From Acanthosoma haemorrhoidale (Eukaryota > Arthropoda > Insecta > Hemiptera > Acanthosomatidae): DNA of 64,000 nucleotides. Of the stretch, positions 1-11,399 are shown piece by piece (within the stretch, counting starts at the first letter, position 1; each line of letters opens with the position of its first letter). The notes under the pieces were generated by a model. The model ran no database searches, was not told the origin of the DNA, and saw only the letters and a list, made by a program, of their open reading frames with translations. The position numbers and the translations under genes were made by a program. Where the stretch lies: the NCBI GenBank assembly GCA_930367205.1, contig OV884014.1:78347104-78411103 (forward strand), given 5' to 3'.

Positions 1-1557
1 AGTGGTAAGGTTAGTTTAACCTCCCAAAGATTAACAAAGGCCTGCTCTATAAATTAGCTCACAATATTTAGATAATTGAAAATGGTGGCTATTCATGGAA
101 AGCACAACATAATAAATAAATTTGTGGGTAGACAAGAGAGACGCTTTATTTATTGATATGAATAGCAAACAGCCAGTTTTCCAACACAATCTTAGGCATA
201 TTTCATATGCATGTGTTGTTAACCTTAAAAAAACAGAACTACCATACTGGTAGTTCATTGCTAGCGGTGAACTTGCTGTGATATCGGCTTAGGTTAATGA
301 AAATATAACATTTCTATTCTGTACTCTTCCTGTCAGGGTAAGCTGACATTACAACAAACTCGTCAACTCGTTTAAAAAACCTAACTTTAAATCTTAAAAC
401 ATCATGAAAGCTGAGTAATTAGGTCCAATTTGAGGTGTAGTACAATTCCATTACGAATGTCTCTGATTCCGGCTCGAGGGGAAGGAAGGAGTTAATGGTC
501 GATAAATAGATAAGTGGTACAATATAGCAGGAAGCAGCCTTGACATTCATGTCCCATCACCTAGTATTTATACATTGCATTGTAATTTTAACGTCAACCT
601 GATATTGTTATGTAACCCAACCTCGAATGCATCAGCGCATCGCAGTAAGAGGAGAAATATTTAAATAGAACTCTGTAATTGCATTGTAAATTGTTGAAAA
701 TTTTATTAATAAAAGGGTTTAGAAATAAAAAAAACAAAACATTCATGTCCGAACATGTTCATTCTCCCCAACCTATGTTGGTGCATGCGCCCCCAGCCTT
801 AAGTTTCACTTCTAGACCCACAAGGTGTACACCATTTTAAATTTCCTTAACGTTATCACCAACTGTATGACAAAATGAGTAAAGTGATCTGTTGGCTTGT
901 CAAAGAAGTACCTGATGCATTGCTCTTATCGGATCTAAAAAAAGCATTCCAATCGCCCAAAATTGATTGTGTAATCAACCTAAATGGACTAATCAAAGTT
1001 AATGCACTTGTTTGCCTGAAGGAAAGGGGAATTATCTCGACCATAAAATAATTAAATAACTGTTCTCCTGTGATAATGTTTGAAAACATATTTTCTTCTG
1101 GAATAGTTGATCACCTTTGTGACGAAACTACAAAAAAATGCATTACAATTTAAAAATAAGTTATATTTCATATTTTTCTCTTGAAATATATTAGTACTTA
1201 TATACTTTTCATGAATGTATACATTTTTTAGTTTTCAGTGAATTTATACATCATAAGATTGTAGAATCGTAAAAGTAAAACTAAAAAGTCAGCACTTTTT
1301 AGTTATCCTGAATACCTCAAAGAATAACTACCTCTATATCACTGATCTATTTATAGATCAGCAAATTTATCCGCTTTATAAAAATGTTAAAAGTCCTATT
1401 TCTACATTCTTTTAGGTTAACCCAATAAGAAATAATAAACGAAATAAAAAAATTGAACAAAAAATTAATTTGGTATATAATCGGTTAACTTGATCAGAGG
1501 TTAGGTTCGAAAGCATGGTACGCCAGTGGTGAGTTCCCTCTGCATTCAGTTCCCAAA
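1..1557. other. 5' flank, no recognised gene
   Basis: No recognisable gene is seen in this AT-rich flank of the first EndoG gene. A 58-codon plus-strand ORF (875-1051, starting MSKVICWLVKEVP) has a fairly protein-like composition, but it matches no family I know and overlaps an equally long minus-strand ORF, so I do not call it a gene. The last 60 bases before position 1558 should contain the EndoG copy A promoter or 5' UTR; no TATA box or initiator is obvious. Confidence 0.5.
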
Positions 1558-4500
1558 ATGCTCACTGTTATGAACACTTGTCACTCCAATGTAATCCGGA
1601 ACCTCGGCTGGTGGTTATTCTGTTTAATGCCAGGCAATAAGCTATATGATTCCCGCGCTCATTCAGTGAACAATTTATCTGACAAATTGAAGTCAATTTT
1701 TATTCTAGCTGCAGTCGCCTGGGCAGGTTGGTTGGCAGGTTCGTACTTTCAAAGAGATAAAGACAGAAAAAGGCTAAAAATTATCCAGTTTCCTGATAAT
1801 GGCATAACTGGTTTGGAAAATTTTGTAAATATGCCTGGTTTACCAGTCTTTGCTTCTGTTTCTATAGCGACAGTGAAGTCTAAGTTGACCTCTAAAACTA
1901 CACTGGTTCCTAATCCTAGGAGGAATTCTGAGGTAAGATAAGAAGTAATAATTTTATAATACTTGCACGTTAAAATTTATTTCCCTTTTCTCTAATACTG
2001 CTGGTTGTGCTCCTATCCTTGTTAGAGCCTTCTATTATCTGTGAATTAATACGGCAAAATAGGAGTGGTAAATATTATCATGTATCCGCCTTGTTTTTCT
2101 ACCTGTGACTTGGTTTTCATAATTTTGTAAAATCTTTCAATTCACAGAAATGGAATTTTCAATAATAATAACAATTAATTGTGATATGTAATCCCAGTTT
2201 TGCCCAGTTATTATTTATTCTCCTTCAATTATCATTGGAAATTTCAATGGTTTTTAGTTTTTTAAATATTTTTACCCAGTGCTATTTTATCATATATTGT
2301 TTACTCAATATTTTACACCCACCCCTTACATGTTTTAAGTAATAGCGTATTTTTATTTAAATTAATTGTCAGTATTTTAAGGGAATGATTGAAATTTCCA
2401 TGTTAGTAATTTATAATTGTGTCATTTTGGCACTTCTTCAGCTTTCTCAGTAGCAGAGGGACAATCCTACCGATCAAAATCTTACAGAAACTTGTTTTTA
2501 TTGAACGACTTACATATTGTGATTTTTTTTTTTTTTTGCAGAATACTAAGTATGAATTTCCCAGTCTTGATCAATTATGTCCCTATGGTGATTTTGTTGT
2601 TTGCTACAACAGGAGAACGAAAGTGGCTAACTGGGTTTTTGAAAATATACCTACCGGATTTAAAAACTCGTTTATCCAAAAATATGTCAACAGGCTCAAA
2701 TGTGAATTTATAGAAGATAAATCAGTTCATAAATGCTTTAGGTGACTTATGTTTGTATTTAATGTATCAAAATGCTTATAGACTAATTATTTAAATTATT
2801 AACTTTGTAATATTTTATAGAGCTTCTCCTAGTGACTACAGACAAAGCGGATTTGACCGTGGGCATTTAGCTGCTGCTGGGAACCATAACACCAATCGGG
2901 CTACATATTTTCTTACTAATGTAGCACCTCAGCTTGGGAAATCGTTAAATAGCTCAATTTGGAATAATTTGGAAAATCGTGTGCGAAAAGTAACCCTCAG
3001 ATATATAAGTGTATATGTTTGTACAGGACCACTCTATTTGGCTAAGTAATTGTTTCATTCTTGTAATTTACATTAATTATTTCTTAATGTGTAGGAATTT
3101 TTGTTCTTATACCATAAATTAGCAACAATTTCTGATTAGTCAGTTTTAAATACTTCGTTGCTAGGTATTTTGAACTTAACCCAAATCTAATTGCTGAAGT
3201 GAGAGGCTTATTTTTTTTGATCGATCTGAAAAATAAGAACTTCAAGACCTACGAAATCAAATCATTATCATGAACTTTGTTCTATCTAGTTTAAAGAGAG
3301 AATGTATAATAATTTAGGTACATATAAATATAAGTCATTGAGAATGAAATGCTGGAAGGAAGATGTGATGCAGCCAAGAATATTTTTATTTATTTATTGA
3401 AAAGGTGATGTCTAATTACAGGTGCCTAGTGGGTATTTTTGCTCCAAAAATAGCAAGCATATTATTCAAAATTATTAAGGGAATTCAAACAGGCGTAACT
3501 GCATTAACCTCTTGATGTTTTTCCTTTACTTTTTAAATTTTTATTTTGTTAATTATTAAATTAATGTCTGCAGGTTAAATTCCTAGGTTGAGTGAATAGT
3601 AAATAGTAAAAATCCCATTTCAGTTTTATCATTTATATATAATAATTTTATTACCGTAAAAATAATTGCTTGCTAATATTTCAGATTAGAATCAGATGGA
3701 AAAAAATACGTGAAATATCAAGTAATTGGTAGTAGCCAAATTGCAGTACCGACTCATTTCTTCAAAGTTATTATCATGGAAACTGGAGGAAGAGAATTCC
3801 ATTTGGAATCGTATATAATGCCTAATGAAGATAACAAATACTATTATTCTTGCCGTTTAAGGGATTATTATGTAGGTCATTTAAGTTTTACCTTTGTAGT
3901 AGAGTAACAGATGTTTTTAGTTCATTTGTGAATAAGAAACATTCTAAAAATGTTTAGGTCACATCAAAAGGATGGATAGAAATAGACACCCTATGATGAT
4001 GATTACTCTTTGCTGAAAGGCATGAACCTAATAGAATATAAACGATCTTAAAGGTAGACATTATACCAATCATGAATAATTTTAATAAGCTATATGAGCC
4101 AGGTGAAGAAATAAAATGAAATATTACGTTCATATATTTAATATAAATTAGTGATGGAATGTCTTCTCATAAAAAATAAGAGAGCATATTATGTATGTAT
4201 AATACATGTAGCACCTGCCTAGCAAGTAGATTTGTGTTTATTCATCACTTACTGCTCTTTTTTTCTTTTTTGCATTTATGTCACAAAATTAAAATATACC
4301 ACACAATATTACAACCCCTTTGTACTTTTGGCGTCCAAATCTAATGTGTCCCATTCAGATACAGTCAGTAATTCTAAGATAAAATTACTCCAATTAATCC
4401 AAACACTGTACACTCAAGATTCACCCAAACGGGGATAGAGAGCATTCCAAGACTAACTAGACGAGATTGCTGTTCCGGTATCAGTATATGTATACAATTG

Positions 4501-6293
4501 AAGATGATATTTAGTTGTTTTTTTTCTCTTTATATTAATATTTATATTGTGATATATTGAAATGTTGCTTGGGACCACGAGATAGATCGGATTGACTTGG
4601 GATACCACAAATATATGCTTTACGTATGAACTTCATGATCCCCGCACACATACACAATGCAATGTTCTTGCATTCTTTCAATATCCTGAAATGTTTTCTT
4701 TTTTCGATTCCAATGTTTGATTAGGGAGCAGTTTCTAATTTAGGTAGGTTTCATTAAAGGATATAAACTTGCTCCAGAAGCCAGATATTTTCTAAAGCAA
4801 ATTATTTAACGTTATCGATGAATACTTCTGTCCCAGCAATGTCAGATAAAAGCTTTTCACCCAAAATCAAAAATTGTCAAATTTCATGGCAATTTTTCCA
4901 CTGCTGGAACCACCATTCATGGGCAATATCAACCGAAGAATTCTGCTCACTTATTTTTGCACGTGAGGCAATTACTTTCTTCTGAATAATCGGCTGATGA
5001 TGGAGTTCCTTTTTACCTTTGTGGTTAAACCAAATCCACATTGCGTCGTCCAATATTTCTAGTTTTGTTTTTTTTAATGTATTTCGTGCTGATTGACCAT
5101 CGTCAAATGTCATTGAAAATGACTCCTTCCATTTACGTTGCTAGTTTTTGGAAAAATTCTCATTGTGAACTCACTAGTCTATTTGCCCAGGGCTCCAAGA
5201 ATATTGAGTACACAATGGGAGATGGTCTGATTACACGGAGAGTTGGATTAGTGAGGTTCTACTGTAAATCAATATGTCATTCAAATAGGTAAAAATAAAC
5301 TTGTATTGGAGATCTCCCTAAACCTGGTCCATTATTTAGTTGTTTTTTTTAACAAAAGTTGACCTAGTTTTTAGTCCTAGTTGACCTAGTTTTTAAACCA
5401 AAAGGAATACAGTTATAGCTTTACATGCTCCAAGGTATGTAAAAAGAGACTCAGCATTTGTATTTTCCTGGCAAATAAATTTGATGATATGCAGGAAAAT
5501 GTATATTAATTATTCAGGGATTGGCACAAGTTTAAGTATGCGTTGTTTAGCCATTTTGCGAGTTAAATTTGGTAGTAAGTATTACAGTCGTTGATCCCCA
5601 AAAAACATGCAGGTTCATTTCACTTTAATTGTCTGTTCGCACTTATTTACATTGTGAGAGCAAGTTATCCCTCCCCATTCAACATTTTGGATGGAGGGGG
5701 AGACCTTGAGGAACTTCAATTGTGATGTCCTAATAAACAGTGAAAGTTAGTATTTTTCTAATTAAGAATCAGAAAAGAACATAATATTGAGAAATAATCT
5801 TGTATTTTGAATTCAAACAAACCTAAAATCATAATACCTTAATCAATTATATAATAACAAAATCATCTCACCTTATTGAGGGCAGGATCCAGGGAGAGGA
5901 CTGCGAGTATGCTTACTGTTTGATTGACTTGAATGCGTGTACTGGTTGAACTGATGACCCCGAAGTAACTAAGTTGTAATAAGACTAGTGGGTCAAACTA
6001 TGCGGTGATAGGAAAACAAACAATAAAATCGCAGTTAATTCACAACACAATCAACCTTTCAATATATCACCAAAATATTATAATACATTACTATCTTTAT
6101 GTAATAAAGAATACAGTTATAATTGTATATCAATTATTTCATTAAGTACATATTAAGTATATCTCTTTAACTTGATTTAATTTTCCAGGTTCCTCCTGAA
6201 ACTATTGAGATGAGTGCAGGCATATTATTCTTTGATGAAATTACTAGAAGTCGTCTCGTAAAGATCAATGGAGTAAAGGCAACTTTTGTGTAG
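1558..6293 (+). CDS. EndoG-like: Endonuclease G-like nuclease, copy A (5 exons)
   Basis: This is a DNA/RNA non-specific endonuclease of the EndoG family; known members are mitochondrial intermembrane-space nucleases with a His-Me finger active site. The exons I infer are 1558-1932, 2542-2741, 2821-3045, 3685-3871 and 6189-6293, all with GT-AG introns, and together they give 363 aa. Residues 41-60 form a hydrophobic membrane/targeting segment, preceded by about 40 extra residues that copy B lacks; Met5 is an alternative start. The MPGLPVFASVS stretch follows. The catalytic block FDRGHLAAAGNH places His207, and the metal-site pattern N-x3-W-x2-L-E places Asn235 and Glu243. Family signatures VYVCTGPLYLAK, VKYQVIG and AVPTHFFKV are all intact. 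The His-to-Asn spacing is 28 residues, against 32 in copy B. An AATAAA lies at 6318-6323. No stop or frameshift is seen in the exons, so the gene looks functional. Exon boundaries were set by comparing the two copies. Confidence 0.88.
4750..5264 (-). mobile_element. Tigger/pogo-type transposon fragment in EndoG-A intron 4
   Basis: The minus strand from 5113 down to 4877 encodes a CENP-B/Tigger-like helix-turn-helix segment (LEILDDAMWIWFNHKG, then IIQKKV and WWFQQWKNCHEI). Frameshifted but recognisable continuation (GEKLL, DIAGTEVFID, WLLEQVY) extends to about 4750. The outer end at 5264 reads CAGTAGAACCTCACTAATCC on the minus strand, which fits pogo/Tigger terminal inverted repeats, and it is followed by a TA dinucleotide as expected for the target site. 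The opposite terminus was not found. This is a dead N-terminal fragment with no DDE catalytic domain seen. Intron 4 of copy B lacks it, so it arrived after the gene duplication or was lost there. Confidence 0.72.
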
Positions 6294-6317
6294 AATGTAA
6301 AAACAATTATTAATTAG

Positions 6318-6323
6318 AATAAA
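6318..6323 (+). promoter_or_regulatory. Probable poly(A) signal, EndoG copy A
   Basis: AATAAA lies 25 bases after the stop codon of the inferred last exon. It is plausible as the cleavage/polyadenylation signal, but nothing else confirms it. Confidence 0.45.
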
Positions 6324-6466
6324 GAATGATGAAGTTAGATAGAAATGTTAAATGAAATTTGTCTGTGTAATTTTTTTTTCTGTTTTAAGTCAATATTACC
6401 AAATTATTGCAATTTATCTTAGGGTTTTATAAAAAACATTTAATTATACCTTCATATTTTTTTTAG

Positions 6467-6596
6467 ACTGACAAGAACCATTATGCAATTCTGAAAAATG
6501 AGGAAGACGTACACGTTTTGACTGGTGCTCTGAAATTTTTTTCCCGAGAGCTGAAAGAACATTTGATACCCTGCCGACTTTTTATCAAAGCTAGCA
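6467..6596 (+). pseudogene. Orphan RhoGAP-domain exon
   Basis: A 130-base open segment lies between a TTTTTTTTAG acceptor and a GTAAGA donor. It translates to residues typical of the RhoGAP fold (EEDVHVLTGALKFFSRELK, then LIPCRLFIKA), most like the RhoGAP module of ARHGAP9/12/15/27-type proteins. Normal family members read F-F-F-R-E-L-x-E-P-L here; this copy has Ser for the third Phe and His for the Pro. No other RhoGAP exon, and no arginine-finger exon, is visible nearby. It lies only 173 bases after the EndoG-A stop codon. It is probably a copied, decaying exon. The alternative is a real exon of a large gene whose other exons lie outside the window. Confidence 0.5.
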
Positions 6597-6969
6597 GTAA
6601 GAATATCTCTTGCTCAATAATTGGGGGGGGGGATGAACTAGCTTTTCTTTGTATTTAGTACATTTTTAAAGAAAAGACATTATATTTCCTATTTTGATTC
6701 CAATGTATTGCTAACATTGTTTAAAACTGGTTTTATTACAGCACTTAAGTTGAGATTGAGTTAATAATTACCTGAACTCATGAAGTATAATTAAAAACCT
6801 ACATTTAAATTTATTTATTATCGATGCTAAGATATTAAATTGTACGAACATCTGTAACTTACTGGGGGTTCAGGTTTTTTGATTTTTATCTATGTACTTT
6901 GCAAGTTATACTTTTTGTCTTGAGTGTAAGAAGCAGCAAATAAAGAAGCCTATCTGCTTAAAAATTATA

Positions 6970-7664
6970 GAATTTGCCATAGTTATGCATTGTTGGAGCT
7001 CTCGGTCGTTATGCATGGTCGGCACATTTTCATCTTGATGGCTTTGTTAATTTACAAAATTGTCGCATTTGGGGTTCAGAGAACCCACATGTGATTGTTG
7101 AAAAACAAATCCATCCTAATGATAATAATAAAACAAATGAGCTGGTCAAGCAGTGACTGTTATTGGTGCTCGATATCCGCGACATGATAACACAGTTCTT
7201 TGTGCCGAAATTGGATGATATTGATGTGGCCAATATGTGGTTTCAACAAGATAGTGCCACATGCCATACAGCCCATGAAACAATTCAAATACTGCATTTC
7301 CAGGTTGTGTACTCTCTCGTTTCGGTGATCAGAATTGGCCCCCTAGATCGTGAGATTTAACACCTTTAGATTTCTTTTTATGGGGTTATTTGAAGTCAAA
7401 GGTGTATGTCAACAAGCCCACATCCACCCGTGCATTAAAAGAGAAAATTCAACGCTGCATCAACGAAATTCAACCACCTTTATGCCAAATGGTCATGGAA
7501 AATTTTGACAAAAGAGTGCATGTGCCAGCAAAGTCATGGAGGCCATTTGCTCGATGTGTTATTCCAAAAATAACGCTAACCTATTTACTTTATAATTCAA
7601 TAAAAAAAATACAAAAAACTCTGTTTCCTATTTAAATCAAATCTTACGTTGATTCTGGGACACC
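6970..7664 (+). mobile_element. mariner-type transposase remnant (3' part)
   Basis: Conceptual translation in shifting frames gives mariner transposase landmarks: an IWGSENPHV-like block near 7060, WFQQDSATCHTAHETI at about 7240 (surrounding the second catalytic Asp), NWPPRSCDLTPLDFFLWGYL at 7330-7395, and a C-terminal helix through about 7520. There are several in-frame stops and frameshifts, so it is inactive. The right end reads GATTCTGGGACACC at 7651-7664, which resembles a mariner terminal repeat. The N-terminal DNA-binding domain and the left terminus are missing. Confidence 0.8.
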
Positions 7665-7774
7665 ATTTATATAGAAATTATTATCAATTATTGTTATTGA
7701 TCTTTCAAACTGTAAAACTATTACCATTAATTAATAAACATTCAAATTCACTCTATTTTTGTTTTCATCCTTAA

Positions 7775-9699
7775 CCATTTCAGTTCTAGGGCCTATGTAG
7801 TGTTTATTCTCTTTGGCCGCCACTTAAATACAAAATTATATTTTTGCTTTCAAAATGTTCTTTATAATTTAAAAAAAATGATTTTCAAAAAAAAAATTTT
7901 GATTGCAACAATTATTATGCTACCTTATTCACTAAGGACAACCTTTTTTTTTGCAACAATAAAAGGCTGAAGCTTTAAATGTTGCAATCCATAAAGAATT
8001 GTGGTAAAACCATTTTTATTTTTTCAATAATTGGAACTCAATAAGATGAAATTTTCTTTAAATTATTTTAGTCAAGTTGAATATTATCTGTTATAACTGT
8101 ATTTTGTTACAAAGCGAACCTTACCTTTCAAAGATTCATTTCTATTTTACTTGTTATCATAATAGTGTGAATAATCCCACCTTCAAACAGCCTTTAGATA
8201 AACCTTTACCATTATGGTCAATTTCTACCTGCTTTATGTTGTATTGACACCAATAACAGAAGTTTTAATTCAAACTAATAAGTACATATTGTTGATGTTA
8301 GGTGATAGAACAAAAAATAAAATAAGAATGAAAACTAAAGAAATTTATTTACAAAATAAAGTTTCTATATTACAATGAATAGATCTTACACAACTATAAA
8401 CTTGCAACTGTATCTGCACCGTATAAACTTTAAATTCTAAGTTATAAAAGAAAAATGTGAAAATAAATGCTTAAACTAATTTTACTATTATTATGTATGT
8501 TATTTGAGAATAACAATTATAATAATTTTCCACGTATTCAAAGTAAATTATATAAATAGAAACATTTGAACAAAATAATAGTATGGAAATTATGAATATT
8601 CATAGAAGTACTAAATAAATACAAAAGCCTACATTATCAGGGTATTTCGCGCATAAATAATAGGTGTCGACCCATTTGTTCTTTTTTTGAAAACAGATCT
8701 TACATCTTTTTCGTTTTTTAGCTCCTTTCTCATTAACTCTTACAGGTGCCACATAATAAGGAGTTGTTGAAATTTGGGAAACTTTACTTTTTTCCAAACC
8801 AAACGTCATATAGTTTAGTAAAGAAATATTTTGTATGTTTTCTTTGTATAACAAGGACGAATTAATTAACAAAATTTGTAAGATGTGACATCCTAACTTA
8901 TATCACTTGTGCGCTTAGAGGATAAAATTAAAACATCTTTCCGGTCTTCCCATTTTATTGGGCTAAGACGGTAATCTGTAAACCGAGCTATTTGTTCCCC
9001 CATTTGACCTTAGCGGTTTTCACTTCTGATGGTATACCCTTCCTATTTAGTCTCATGGTTACCATGGCATATGTATCATTTTGAAACAAATTCTGAACTA
9101 AAGTTACAGATGTATAGAAATTATCCATGTCAATTAAATGCCCCTTGCCTAATTTCCCTTACTACTTTTTCAGGGTGTCCTTTACCTCCAATGTCTTCAT
9201 CTTTAGGTCCCGAATAAAAAATAATCTTTAGGACCACACCCTTACTCTGTCAGTAAGTATATACAGTTTCACGCCATATTTATGATGTTTGTTTCGAATA
9301 TATTCCCTAAAAATTAATCTGCCCCTCTAAAGAACCAAAGATTTGTCAATGGACAGTAATTTTATTTACATTGTATTCACCCTAAACCAAAAGGAGAATA
9401 TTTCCAATCTTCCGATGAATCCACTTAAATTTTAAATTAGCATTAACTAACATTAACAAAAACAAAAGAAACGTAAAAGCTCAAAATCAGAGGTTCAAAT
9501 TTTTTCTTTTCTGGAAGCCACCTTTTAAGTTCAGAGATTTGAATGAGAATGAACCTTTTCTTTAGTCTCAAGGGAAAGGGACTTTTAAGGTGATGGTTGA
9601 AGTTTTTATCTGGGCAGGTAAAGATCGCAAGTGTTCCAATCCAGACCACAGAGTGGGCTTTACCCAAAAGCAACTGTTGCGTTCTCGGCACTGAAAGGG
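7775..9699 (-). mobile_element. piggyBac-like element bounded by TTAA
   Basis: Both ends abut TTAA (7771-7774 and 9700-9703), the piggyBac target site. The termini are similar: CCCTTTCAGTGCC at the right end read on the minus strand, and CCATTTCAGTTCT at the left. Inside, minus-strand translation shows piggyBac transposase pieces around 8900-9360 (IDKSLV, RGRLIF, HKYGVKLYILTD) in broken frames. At 8600-8872 a C-terminal cysteine-rich segment (GAKKRKRCKICFQKK, then TYYLCAKYPDNVGFC) resembles the piggyBac PHD-like/zinc-finger tail. The N-terminal half of the transposase is gone. The element is about 1.9 kb, shorter than typical autonomous copies, and is inactive as written. Confidence 0.82.
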
Positions 9700-10264
9700 T
9701 TAATAAAAAAAAATTAAATGCTATCTAAGGGGAAAACACAACATTTGGGAAAATCCACAGTTGTTTATTTCCCATCCAAACAGATGCTTTTTAAAATAAT
9801 ATACCAATATTTTTTTTCCAGATTGACCAGAACCATTAGGGGAGGATGAAAAGGAAGATAAAACTCTCACTCAGATGTCCAGTTTCTACCGACATCAGCC
9901 TAGCAGCCTTGTAAATGACCACATCCGAATTGGTGTGACAAACTGGAGGAGCTTGAGCATAACACCGTTGCCTTGCCTCAGGTCTAGACCCTGGTCACCA
10001 CAATTTTCTGTTTTAAGTCACCGTATGCAAGCTCACCAGGGCTCTAATGTAGTCAGACCTGATTAGTCTTTATAAAAGCACCTTGGGTTAATTGGATGGG
10101 GCGTCTGAGTAGCTTGCTCTGGTCCAGGACTACCTAAATAAACTGGGTCATTTAATGGCTTGCCGGTCTCATTTTCATGCTAACTTGAATGCTTGAATTG
10201 AACACTGCACTGGTGTTTTTTTTATTTGATAACTTCTGTCTCTTACTTACTTATTTCCTTACTC

Positions 10265-10470
10265 CCTAAATCTGATCTCGGCGCTGATGGCTTCCACAAC
10301 TTCCCTAATGGATATTTTTGTCTTATGCCTGTTTATTAGCACTCCTTGGAAGGGACCCCTTCCACGCAGAGGACGGATTCAGAGGCACTGTATCCTTGTG
10401 GAACTCCCCCTGAGGTCCAGTCTGCCTCTTTCTGGTTCACATTCACCTTTGGGATCCGGAAGTTTTTGCC
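10265..10470 (+). repeat. Dispersed repeat R1 (second copy at 51.8-52.0 kb)
   Basis: This GC-richer block is recognisably similar to the reverse complement of 51800-52020. Both contain a run like GTCCAGTCTGCC followed by TTTGGGATCCGGAAG, and an upstream CACTTCC/TCCTAGTGG-type segment. Overlapping ORFs in both copies give similar short peptides (VQSASFWF here, VQSATFRF there), but neither resembles a known protein. It is probably a fragment of a transposable element of unknown type. Confidence 0.55.
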
Positions 10471-10933
10471 TAACCTTAGATATCGACCCAAAAACCCACA
10501 TACTTATCTCGTTCTTCTCGTGATAAGTACTTGTACTCATGGCAGATCACCTCATGTGGATATGCCCGACAACATTATTTCAAAATAATTCATCAATCGT
10601 ATCGGAAATAGTTAAATTTCAATGGCCTTGTATTAATTTAATAATATATTTCTATATAATTTATATTTTTAGCAACACCAAACAAAAAAGAGAGGATTAA
10701 TATCTTCCAAAACATCTTGGTTAAGTCCCTACAACAAGCTTATACTCTAAAATCATTCATCTGATTACACATAATCTAGGAATGTTCAATTCAAGAATTC
10801 TTTCTTGAACGGATCGTTGTAATTTACATTAGTATCTCGTGCTGACGCTGCTATTTTTACGGCCGGCAACATATTTTTATTATTTAGCGCTGATAATAAT
10901 TTATGCTTTACTCATGTATCTGTTTTACTCACA

Positions 10934-11348
10934 GGTCTGATTGTGAAGATACTCAAGCTCCCCTATCTCCTGCAGACCCCAGAGAAGGATGTTCCCACAA
11001 ACATCTACTTATAGAGGAACTGGAGAAAGATACTCCTCAGGTTCCAGCGACGAAGAGGAAACGGGGTAGTTCCAAAAAGGTTTTCAATAAACATTCTTCC
11101 ACTGGTAAACATACTGATTTCAGCGATTCAGGCGGACTTGATACTGCCATGTCAGATGCCTTCATAAACTACTAGTAGCTGCGAAGGCATCACATCTGCT
11201 TGCTTCTGACCCTCTTCAATACATGGAGAACTTCAGGGACCCCTGGGGTACAGATGAAACCTATAACAATACGCAACAACAGTATCCTAAGGGAGAGGTT
11301 ACATATGAAGAAGACTCAGACAACAGTTTAATCCATCATTTATTCTAA
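10934..11348 (+). pseudogene. Endogenous viral fragment, possible densovirus non-structural side
   Basis: The plus strand carries a hydrophilic coding-like stretch. One frame runs to a stop at 11173, and another continues from about 11180 to a TAA at 11346-11348, so there is a frameshift. It includes a basic patch (TKRKRGSSKK) and an acidic tail. No helicase or nickase motif is visible, and I do not recognise it on its own. The viral assignment rests on position: it ends 51 bases from the end of a minus-strand capsid-like remnant, the convergent arrangement expected of ambisense densovirus genomes. It could instead be part of an unrelated element. Confidence 0.35.
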
Positions 11349-11399
11349 ATGTTACAAATTATGATAATAAAGGATATATAAAATACATTGTTTTATCAT

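Noticed and set aside
2417..2745. ORFs of 98 and 108 codons on the plus strand
   Set aside because: They overlap EndoG-A exon 2; one is the exon's true frame read through its upstream intron, the other is an out-of-frame shadow.
5943..6000. CTGATGA followed by GACCC/GGGTC stem, considered as a hammerhead ribozyme
   Set aside because: The closing strand reads TCAAAC instead of the required GAAAC and the loop is long; not enough of the core is present.
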